From NCBI RefSeq assembly GCF_008824185.1, contig NZ_CP044426.1, positions 310,001 to 374,000 of the forward strand: 64,000 bases of DNA. The letters are read 5' to 3'. The translations under genes were made by a program, and so were the position numbers. The notes under the pieces are model-generated. The model was not told where the DNA came from. It saw only the letters and a list, made by a program, of their open reading frames with translations, and made no database searches. Below are positions 43,114 through 50,126 of this stretch, in pieces. Source of the DNA: Paracoccus pantotrophus. GTDB lineage: Bacteria; Pseudomonadota; Alphaproteobacteria; Rhodobacterales; Rhodobacteraceae. Positions within the stretch are counted from its first letter, which is position 1. Each line of letters begins with the position of its first letter.

Positions 43114-43202
43114 GGCCGGGGGCTCTGCCCCCCGCGCCTCAAGCGCCCCTCGACGGGGCGCATGAGGCGCTCCCCCCGGAGTATTTGCAAAACGGAGAAA
43201 GC
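43114..43202 (+). repeat. Full two-hairpin + ATTT repeat, copy (e)
   Basis: Hairpin 1 is GGGGGC-TCT-GCCCCC (43118-43132). Hairpin 2 is GCGCCTCA ... TGAGGCGC with an inner GCGCCCC / GGGGCGC stem (43134-43170). The tail CCCCCCGGAGTATTTGCAAA and ACGGAGAAAG follows. The same three-part layout occurs in opposite orientation at copy (f). Confidence 0.8.
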
Positions 43203-43239
43203 CGGCCTGGGGCGGCTGGTTGCGGCATGCGGGGCAAAT

Positions 43240-43313
43240 TGGAGCGGGTGATGGGAATCGAACCCACGTATTCAGCTTGGAAGGCTGCTGCTCTACCATT
43301 GAGCTACACCCGC
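43240..43313 (-). tRNA. tRNA-Gly (anticodon TCC)
   Basis: A 74-base tRNA with encoded CCA. Acceptor arms GCGGGTG and CACCCGC pair, the anticodon loop CTTCCAA gives TCC, the D arm is AGCTCAATGGTAGAGC and the T arm has GGTTCGATTCC. It is divergent from trkH, whose start lies 85 bases away. Confidence 0.97.
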
Positions 43314-43398
43314 GTTGCGCCTTTCTATAGGGGCTGGCGCGGGCTCGTGCAAGCGTCGCGCGCTTGACGGTCGCATGCCGGCGGGGCAAGCAGGCGGC

Positions 43399-44847
43399 AT
43401 GATCGATATCCGTCCCGTGGCCAATATCGTCGGCAAGGTCGTCGTCACGCTGGGGGCGGCGATGGGGCTGCCCATGCTGGTCGATTGGTGGCATGGCGAC
43501 CCGCATTGGCTGATCTTCCTGGAATGCGGCATCCTGACCATGCTGGCCGGCGGGCTGGTGGCGCTGTCCACGCGGCAAAAGGACAAGTCGCTGACCATCC
43601 AGCAGGTCTTCCTGCTGACCGCGATGCTGTGGCTGGTGGTGCCGGTGGCCGGCGCGCTGCCCTTCATGCTGGGCGCGCCTCAGGCCGGCTTCACCGATGC
43701 CTATTTCGAGGCCATGTCGGGCGTCACCACCACCGGCACCACCGCGTTCCCCGATCTCGACAACCTGCCCAAGGGCACGAACCTGTGGCGGGCCTTCCTG
43801 AACTGGGCGGGGGGGCTGGGGATCATCGTGGTCGCCATGATCTTCCTGCCGGTGATGAAGGTCGGCGGCATGCAGTTCTTTCGCTCCGAGGGTTTCGACA
43901 CGCTGGGCAAGATCCTGCCCCGCGCCTTCGACATCGCGCGCGAGATGACCGGGGTCTATATCGCCATGACCGCCAGTTGCATGGTGGTCTATATCCTGCT
44001 GGGCATGAAGGGCTTCGATGCGCTGGTGCTGGCGCTGTCCACCTGCTCGACCGGCGGGTTTTCCCATTACGACGCCAGTTTCGCGCCCTTCATCGGGCCG
44101 GCGGAATATGCCGCCGCCTTCTTCATGATCCTGGCCTCGATCCCCTTCATCCGCATGGTGCAGCTGATCCGCGGCTCGGCCGAGCCGATCTGGCGCGACA
44201 TCCAGGTCCGGGCCTATCTGCGCTGGACCTTCTATGCCATCGCGCTGGTGGTGCTTTACCGCCTGCTCTGGCTCAAGGCGAAGAATCCGTTCGACGTGAT
44301 CCGCGAGACCACGTTCAACGTCGTCTCGACCTTTTCCGGCACGGGCTTTGCCTCGGCCGACGTGACGCAATGGGGGCATTTCCCCTTTGTCATCCTGATC
44401 GTGGTCGGGCTGATCGGTGGCTGCACCGGCTCGACCTCGTGCTCGGTCAAGGTGTTCCGCTATCTGGTGCTGTTCCAGGCGGTCAAGGCGCAGCTCAAGC
44501 GCATGCAATCGCCGCACCGGGTGTTCCCGCTGCTTTACGGTGGCCGCCCGCTGGAGGAGGACGTGGTCGATTCGGTCATGGCCTTCTTTACCCTGTTCAT
44601 CCTGTCCTTCGGTCTGCTGATCGTCGGGCTGGCGCTGACCGGGCTGCATCCGCGCACGGCGCTGACCGCGGCCTGGACCGCCATCGCCAATGTCGGCGTG
44701 GTCTGGGGGCCGGAACTGACGCCCGAGGGGGCGGTGACGGATTTTCCCACCGCATCGAAATGGCTGATGATCTGGGGGATGTATCTGGGCCGGCTGGAGC
44801 TGATCTCGGTGCTGGTGCTGTTTTTGCCGCGGTTCTGGCGGGCCTAG
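43399..44847 (+). CDS. trkH: Trk potassium uptake protein TrkH
   Basis: The K+ translocating subunit of Trk, 482 residues, inner membrane. Four filter-like P-loops are visible in order: GVTTTGTTAFPDLD, STCSTGGFSHYD, STFSGTGFASAD and GGCTGSTSCSVK. It needs the NAD-binding TrkA, which is not in the window. The ATG at 43399 gives MIDIRPVANIVGKVV; 43375 is a possible earlier start. Confidence 0.94.
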   Translation: MIDIRPVANIVGKVVVTLGAAMGLPMLVDWWHGDPHWLIFLECGILTMLAGGLVALSTRQKDKSLTIQQVFLLTAMLWLVVPVAGALPFMLGAPQAGFTDAYFEAMSGVTTTGTTAFPDLDNLPKGTNLWRAFLNWAGGLGIIVVAMIFLPVMKVGGMQFFRSEGFDTLGKILPRAFDIAREMTGVYIAMTASCMVVYILLGMKGFDALVLALSTCSTGGFSHYDASFAPFIGPAEYAAAFFMILASIPFIRMVQLIRGSAEPIWRDIQVRAYLRWTFYAIALVVLYRLLWLKAKNPFDVIRETTFNVVSTFSGTGFASADVTQWGHFPFVILIVVGLIGGCTGSTSCSVKVFRYLVLFQAVKAQLKRMQSPHRVFPLLYGGRPLEEDVVDSVMAFFTLFILSFGLLIVGLALTGLHPRTALTAAWTAIANVGVVWGPELTPEGAVTDFPTASKWLMIWGMYLGRLELISVLVLFLPRFWRA

Positions 44848-44853
44848 AGCCGC

Positions 44854-46302
44854 CTAGTCCTGCGCTGCGGCCGGGGCGATGGCCGGGGCTTCGGGCTGGG
44901 CCTCGGCCGCGCCGGGGGCGAAGCGGGCCAGACTGTCCGAGATCTCGGCCGCCAGCCGGTGCTGGTTCTCGGGGTCCGAGACCGGCCAGATCAGCACGAA
45001 GCCCTGCACGCGGCCATCGACCACCCGGCCCTCGGCATGGCCGATATGGGTCTGGTTTCGGCCGTCCAGCACGACGCTGCCGCGTTCCACCTTGCGCCCG
45101 GGTGCCGGCACCCAGCCGAGCGCGGTGACGAGGCCGGTCAGGTCCAGCATCTCCTGCTGGCCGCCGGGCTGGCTGAACAGGATCAGCGCCGCGCCCGAGC
45201 CGTCCTTGGGCCCATAGATCGACAGCGCGCGCTCGGCGCGGTCGAATTGCAGCTTTTCCATCGGCGCGGGCAGCATCAGGCCGGTATGGGCGTCGCGCAG
45301 CTCGGCCAGGCCCATCTCGGCCCGCCAGGCCTCGCGGCGGCGGATCAGTTCGGTCATGGCGGTCGCGGTATCGGGCGAGGTGCGCAGGCGCAGGATTTCC
45401 TCGGCCATGGCGGCGCGAGTCTTGGGGCCGTCCTTGCCGTCGATGGCGCCGTCGTAATGGCCGGCCCAACGCAGGGCGCGCTGGATCTGTTCGAGCGGCG
45501 GCATGGGCACCGGCGCCGCATCCGGGGCAGGGGGGGCGCCCAGATCCGGCACCTTGCCGATGATCGCGATCTCGCCCATCTCCTCGCCCGGCGCGAGGAA
45601 GGCGTCCCTGGGCACGGCGCCCGCATCCCGGAACGCCTGGAGCCAGGCGGTGCCGGTCGCCCGATCCATCGGCCCGAAGCCGATGGCCAGCCGGCCGTTC
45701 GGCAGGGTCCACAGCCCGGCCTCGGGCAGGGTCTCGCGCCATTTCGCCAGCAATTCCTCGGCCCGCGCGCGGTCGGTGGTGGATTCGAGGCGCAGGAAGA
45801 ACTGCTCGGGCGCGGGCTCAGCCGCGGTGCCGGCATCGGTGGTCGGGGCCGCATCCGCGCCGGCCAGGTCGCCGGGGAGGGGCTCGTCCTCTGTGGCCGC
45901 GGGCTGGGCCTGGGGGAAGGTCGAGGCATTGCCGGCGGATGCCGCCGCCTGGGGATCGGCGTCGGGTTCGGCGGCCGCGTCGCCGATCCGGGTCAGTTCG
46001 CGTCCCTCGGCGGCGGCCAGGAAGCTGTCGCCCGGCACCTTGCGCTGCTGCTTCAGCTGTTCCAGCCGCGCCGCCGCCTCTGCGCGCGGCATCGGGCCAA
46101 GCGCGATCCCGACCCAGCCGTCGGCCAGCGGGAAGGTCACGACATCGGGAAACTGCGCCCCCCAGTTGCGGGCGGTGTCGGCCGCGGCCTGCGCGCCGCG
46201 CTTGGCCTCGATGCGGATCAGCACATCCTCGGCCTGCGCGGCAAAGCCCAGAGACAGCGGCAGAGCCGCACCGATGACGAATGCAAAGCGCCGCATGGGC
46301 AT
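44854..46302 (-). CDS. Secreted SPOR-like / peptidoglycan-binding protein
   Basis: A 482-residue protein with a signal peptide (MPMRRFAFVIGAALPLSLGF, cleavage near AAQAED). Two similar segments, about residues 26-95 (VLIRIEAKRGAQAA ... GWVGIALGPM) and 168-240 (FFLRLESTTDRARA ... GRLAIGFGPM), look like tandem SPOR-type repeats joined by an acidic Ala/Pro linker. A peptidoglycan_binding_1-like helix bundle follows (QIQRALRWAGHYDGAIDGKDGPKT, about 280-310), then a 150-residue C-terminal domain I cannot assign. A role at the cell wall is inferred. AGAGGGAC precedes the ATG. Confidence 0.75.
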   Translation of the reverse strand: MPMRRFAFVIGAALPLSLGFAAQAEDVLIRIEAKRGAQAAADTARNWGAQFPDVVTFPLADGWVGIALGPMPRAEAAARLEQLKQQRKVPGDSFLAAAEGRELTRIGDAAAEPDADPQAAASAGNASTFPQAQPAATEDEPLPGDLAGADAAPTTDAGTAAEPAPEQFFLRLESTTDRARAEELLAKWRETLPEAGLWTLPNGRLAIGFGPMDRATGTAWLQAFRDAGAVPRDAFLAPGEEMGEIAIIGKVPDLGAPPAPDAAPVPMPPLEQIQRALRWAGHYDGAIDGKDGPKTRAAMAEEILRLRTSPDTATAMTELIRRREAWRAEMGLAELRDAHTGLMLPAPMEKLQFDRAERALSIYGPKDGSGAALILFSQPGGQQEMLDLTGLVTALGWVPAPGRKVERGSVVLDGRNQTHIGHAEGRVVDGRVQGFVLIWPVSDPENQHRLAAEISDSLARFAPGAAEAQPEAPAIAPAAAQD

Positions 46303-46382
46303 GTCCCTCTCATTGACCCTGCGCCGCCCTCTGCCTAGAAGGCGGCAGACATTTCCTGCCAGTTATGCCGAAGGAAGCCCCG

Positions 46383-47333
46383 ATGACCAGCCCAAAGGAC
46401 CATCAGACGGCGAAACCCGTCTGCTTTCAGGACGTGATCCTGCGCCTGCAATCCTATTGGGCCGCACAGGGCTGCGCGGTGCTGCAACCCTATGACATGG
46501 AGGTCGGCGCCGGCACCTTCCACCCGGCCACGACGCTGCGCAGCCTGGGCGCGCGTCCCTGGGCCGCGGCCTATGTCCAGCCCTCGCGCCGACCGACCGA
46601 TGGGCGCTATGGCGAGAACCCGAACCGGCTACAGCATTACTACCAGTATCAGGTCATCATCAAACCCTCGCCGCCGAACCTGCAAGAGCTTTACCTGGGC
46701 AGCCTTGCGGCCATCGGCCTCGACCCGATGATCCACGACGTGCGCTTTGTCGAGGACGACTGGGAAAGCCCGACGCTGGGCGCCTGGGGGCTGGGCTGGG
46801 AGGTCTGGTGCGACGGCATGGAAGTCAGCCAGTTCACCTATTTCCAGCAGGTCGGCGGGCATGACTGCCGCCCGGTTTCGGGCGAGCTGACCTATGGGCT
46901 TGAGCGGCTGGCGATGTATGTGCTGGGGGTCGAGCATGTGATGGACATGCCCTTCAACCCGCCCGGCAGCCCGATCCCGCTGAGCTATGGCGACGTCTTC
47001 CGCCAGGCCGAGCGCGAATATTCCCGCTGGAACTTCGAACAGGCCGATACGGAGATGCTGCTACAGCATTTCAAGGATGCCGAGGCGGAATGCGACCGCA
47101 TCCTGGCCGCGGCCGAGACGGACGGCGCCGGGCGGCGCATCCCGATGGCGCATCCCGCCTATGACCAGGCGATCAAGGCCAGCCACCTGTTCAACCTGCT
47201 CGACGCGCGCGGCGTGATCTCGGTCACGGAACGCCAGGCCTATATCGGCCGCGTCCGCGCGCTGGCGAAACGCTGCGCCGACCTGTTCGTGACCACCGAG
47301 GCCGCGGTCCTGCAAGCGGAGGCGGCGGCATGA
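46383..47333 (+). CDS. glyQ: Glycine-tRNA ligase alpha subunit
   Basis: The catalytic core subunit of the alpha2beta2 glycyl-tRNA synthetase. It has 316 residues from the ATG at 46383, preceded by AAGGAAG; an ATG six codons earlier is less likely. FQDVILRLQSYWAAQGC, QPSRRPTDGRYGENPNR and ELTYGLERLAMYV are diagnostic. The next gene overlaps by four bases. Confidence 0.96.
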   Translation: MTSPKDHQTAKPVCFQDVILRLQSYWAAQGCAVLQPYDMEVGAGTFHPATTLRSLGARPWAAAYVQPSRRPTDGRYGENPNRLQHYYQYQVIIKPSPPNLQELYLGSLAAIGLDPMIHDVRFVEDDWESPTLGAWGLGWEVWCDGMEVSQFTYFQQVGGHDCRPVSGELTYGLERLAMYVLGVEHVMDMPFNPPGSPIPLSYGDVFRQAEREYSRWNFEQADTEMLLQHFKDAEAECDRILAAAETDGAGRRIPMAHPAYDQAIKASHLFNLLDARGVISVTERQAYIGRVRALAKRCADLFVTTEAAVLQAEAAA

Positions 47334-47812
47334 GTTCGGGCAAGATCGTCGCCTCGATGCTGGTGCTGGTGGCCGTCATGGCCGGCCTCGCCGTCTGGTA
47401 TCTGCAGGTCTATGGCTTCTACGACCCGGTGGACGAGATCAGCGGCGCGCAGGACATCGTCGTCACCGACGCGCAGGGCGCCACCCATCCGGTCGCGGTC
47501 GCGGATTTCAAGGCCATCGACGCGGCAAGCTCGCCCATCCGCTATCGCGCCTGCTTCACGCTGGATCCGGCCGAACTGGCCGATGCCGCGCCCTATGACG
47601 GCGCGACGCCGTTGAACGGGCCGGGCTGGTTCAAGTGCTATTCCGCCCGGGCGCTGACCGCCGACCTGGAATCGGGCGCGGCGCGCGCCGTGCTGGGCCA
47701 GGCCGAGATCCGCCCCGACGTGGACCGGGTGATCGTGGTCTATCCCGACGGCCGCGCCTTTGCCTGGCACCAATTCAACGACAAGACCCCCGAACGCGGA
47801 GTGATGGACTGA
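47330..47812 (+). CDS. Membrane-anchored protein between glyQ and glyS (DUF6446-like)
   Basis: A 160-residue protein with one N-terminal hydrophobic helix (IVASMLVLVAVMAGLAVWYL) and a periplasmic domain with two Cys (RACFTLD and WFKCYSAR) that may form a disulfide. Proteins like this sit between glyQ and glyS in Rhodobacterales; I recall the label DUF6446 but cannot confirm it here. It overlaps glyQ by four bases (ATGA) and glyS by one (TGATG), so it is tightly coupled to both synthetase subunits. Function unknown. Confidence 0.85.
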   Translation: MSSGKIVASMLVLVAVMAGLAVWYLQVYGFYDPVDEISGAQDIVVTDAQGATHPVAVADFKAIDAASSPIRYRACFTLDPAELADAAPYDGATPLNGPGWFKCYSARALTADLESGAARAVLGQAEIRPDVDRVIVVYPDGRAFAWHQFNDKTPERGVMD

Positions 47813-49968
47813 TGCCCGACCTTCTGATCGAGCTTTTCTCGGAGGAGATCCCGGCGCGGATGCAGGCCCGCGCCCGCGAGGATCTGAAGAAACGCGTCAC
47901 CGACGGGCTGGTCGACGCAGGCCTGACCTATCGCTCGGCCGGCGCCTTCTCGACCCCGCGCCGGCTGGCGCTCGCCGTCGAGGGGCTGAGCGCGCAAAGC
48001 CCGACCACGCGCGAGGAGCGCAAGGGCCCCCGCACCGACGCCCCCGAGGCGGCGCTGGAGGGCTTCCTGCGCTCGACCGGGCTGACCCGCGAGCAGCTGG
48101 AGGCGCGCGACGACAAGAAGGGCCAGGTCTGGTTCGCGGTGGTCACGAAGCCCGGCCGCCCCGCCGCCGAGATCGTGGCCGAGGTGCTGGAACGCACGAT
48201 CCGCGACTTCCCCTGGCCCAAGTCGATGCGCTGGGGCGCGGGCAGCCTGCGCTGGGTGCGGCCGCTGCATTCCATCATCTGCCTGCTCTCGGACGAAGCC
48301 GGCGCCAGCGTGGTGCCGCTGGAGATCGAGGGCATCCGTGCCGGCAGCACCACCCGCGGCCACCGCTTCATGGCGCCGGAGGAGATTGCCGTTTCGGGCT
48401 TCGAGGATTACGCCGCGAAACTTCGCCGCGCCCGCGTCATGCTGGACCCCGCCGAACGCGAGGCCGCGATCCGGCAGGAGGCGGCGAACCTCGCCTTTGC
48501 CCGCGGCTGGGAGATCGTGCCGGACGAGGGCCTGCTGACCGAGGTCGCGGGCCTGGTCGAATGGCCGGTGGCCCTGATGGGCGCCATCGAGGACCGTTTC
48601 CTGGCGCTGCCGCCCGAGGTGCTGCAAACCTCGATGAAGGAGCACCAGAAGTTCTTCTCGGCCCGCAATCCCAAGAGTGGCCGCATCGAGGGCTTTGTCA
48701 CCGTGGCGAATATCGAGACCGCGGACCATGGCGAGACGATCCTGAAAGGCAACCAGCGCGTGCTGGCGGCGCGCCTGTCCGATGCGGCCTTCTTCTGGGA
48801 CAACGACCTGCGCGAGGCCAAGGCCGGGATGGGTGACTGGGCCGAGGGGCTGAAGCACGTCACCTTCCAGAGCAAGCTGGGTTCGCAAGCCGACCGTATC
48901 GCCCGCATCGCCGCCCTGGCGCGCAAGATCGCGCCGCTGGTCGGCGCCGACCCGGATCAGGCGGAACAGGCGGCCAGGGTGGCGAAACTCGACCTGCGTT
49001 CCGCGATGGTCGGCGAGTTCCCGGAACTGCAAGGCATCATGGGCCGCTACTACGCGCTGGCGGCCGGCCTGCCCGAGCCGGTGGCCGACGCCGCCCGCGA
49101 CCATTACTCGCCTTTGGGGCCCTCGGACGCGGTGCCCTCGGCGCCGGTGTCGGTGGCGGTGGCGCTGGCCGACAAGCTCGACACGCTGACCGGCTTCTGG
49201 GCCATCGACGAAAAGCCCACCGGCTCGAAAGATCCCTTCGCGCTGCGCCGCGCTGCGCTGGGGGTGATCCGGCTAATCACAACCAATAATCTGCGAATTC
49301 ATCTCGATGACATTGCGGAGATGGCTGCCTCCATCCAGCCCACATTCGAATATAGTAAGAGAGAGCAGTTCCCCGGCGGGCTTTCGGACGAACAGGCAAT
49401 GACGGAAATCGTCTCTTCCGTCTCGGTGGCGGCAGCCGTTGCCCGGACGCTTCGAGACTTCTTCCACGACCGCCTGAAGGTCCACCTGCGCGACCAGGGC
49501 ATCCGCCACGACATCATCGACGCGGTGCTGAACATGCCCGGCAGCGACGACCTGGTGCTTCTGGTCAACCGCGCCACGGCGCTGAACGACGTGCTGAAGA
49601 CCGAGGACGGCGCCAACCTGCTTCAGGGCTTGAAACGCGCCGGCAACATCCTCGCCCAGGCCGAAGAGAAGGACGGCGTCGAATACAGCTTCGGCGCCGA
49701 TCCGAAATTCGCCGAGACCGACGAGGAACGCAGCCTGTTCGCCGCCCTCGACCAGGCCGAGCCGGCGATCCGCGAGGCCGTCCGGCTCGAGGATTTCCAG
49801 GCCGCGACCCAGGGCATCGCCAGCCTGCGCGCGCCCATCGACGCCTTCTTCGAGGCGGTGCAGATTAATACCGACAACCAGATCACCCGCCGCAACCGGC
49901 TGAACCTCTTGTCGCGCATCCGCGAGGCCGGCCGGCTGATCGCCGATTTCGGCCGCATCGAGGGCTGA
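47812..49968 (+). CDS. glyS: Glycine-tRNA ligase beta subunit
   Basis: The tRNA-binding subunit of glycyl-tRNA synthetase, 718 residues (E. coli 689). It starts MPDLLIELFSEEIPARM; KEHQKFFSARN and the C-terminal anticodon-binding DALR-like region (RNRLNLLSRIREAGRLIADF) are typical. Residues about 487-550 (49271-49460) are coded with atypical, AT-richer codons: the first 100 bases hold 46 G+C by hand count, including AGA, CTA and AGT codons rarely seen elsewhere, and cover an apparent insertion. The frame stays open throughout. Confidence 0.95.
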   Translation: MPDLLIELFSEEIPARMQARAREDLKKRVTDGLVDAGLTYRSAGAFSTPRRLALAVEGLSAQSPTTREERKGPRTDAPEAALEGFLRSTGLTREQLEARDDKKGQVWFAVVTKPGRPAAEIVAEVLERTIRDFPWPKSMRWGAGSLRWVRPLHSIICLLSDEAGASVVPLEIEGIRAGSTTRGHRFMAPEEIAVSGFEDYAAKLRRARVMLDPAEREAAIRQEAANLAFARGWEIVPDEGLLTEVAGLVEWPVALMGAIEDRFLALPPEVLQTSMKEHQKFFSARNPKSGRIEGFVTVANIETADHGETILKGNQRVLAARLSDAAFFWDNDLREAKAGMGDWAEGLKHVTFQSKLGSQADRIARIAALARKIAPLVGADPDQAEQAARVAKLDLRSAMVGEFPELQGIMGRYYALAAGLPEPVADAARDHYSPLGPSDAVPSAPVSVAVALADKLDTLTGFWAIDEKPTGSKDPFALRRAALGVIRLITTNNLRIHLDDIAEMAASIQPTFEYSKREQFPGGLSDEQAMTEIVSSVSVAAAVARTLRDFFHDRLKVHLRDQGIRHDIIDAVLNMPGSDDLVLLVNRATALNDVLKTEDGANLLQGLKRAGNILAQAEEKDGVEYSFGADPKFAETDEERSLFAALDQAEPAIREAVRLEDFQAATQGIASLRAPIDAFFEAVQINTDNQITRRNRLNLLSRIREAGRLIADFGRIEG

Positions 49969-49974
49969 GCGCCG

Positions 49975-50055
49975 CTTCTTTCTTGTCCAAATATCCTGGG
50001 GGAAAGCGCCTGCGGCCCCGTCCGGGGGCGGCAGGCGCTTGGGGGCAAAGCCCCC
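49975..50055 (-). repeat. Full two-hairpin + ATTT repeat, copy (f)
   Basis: On the minus strand: hairpin 1 GGGGGC-TTT-GCCCCC (50041-50055), hairpin 2 with ten-base arms AAGCGCCTGC / GCAGGCGCTT (50004-50040) and an inner CCCC/GGGG stem, then the tail CCCCCAGGATATTTGGACAA with GAAAGAAG. It lies in the 158-base gap between glyS and the PPDK-like gene. Confidence 0.8.
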
Positions 50056-50126
50056 GCCACCCCCGCAGCTTGCGCTGTTCTTCGCACTTGCAGCAATGCG
50101 CCGGCCATGCCTAATGTGACGGCATC

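Noticed and set aside
43114..43202. The paired hairpins as a CRISPR or a simple terminator
   Set aside because: No regular spacer array; copies also occur inside operons and lack T runs directly after the stems, so neither label fits.
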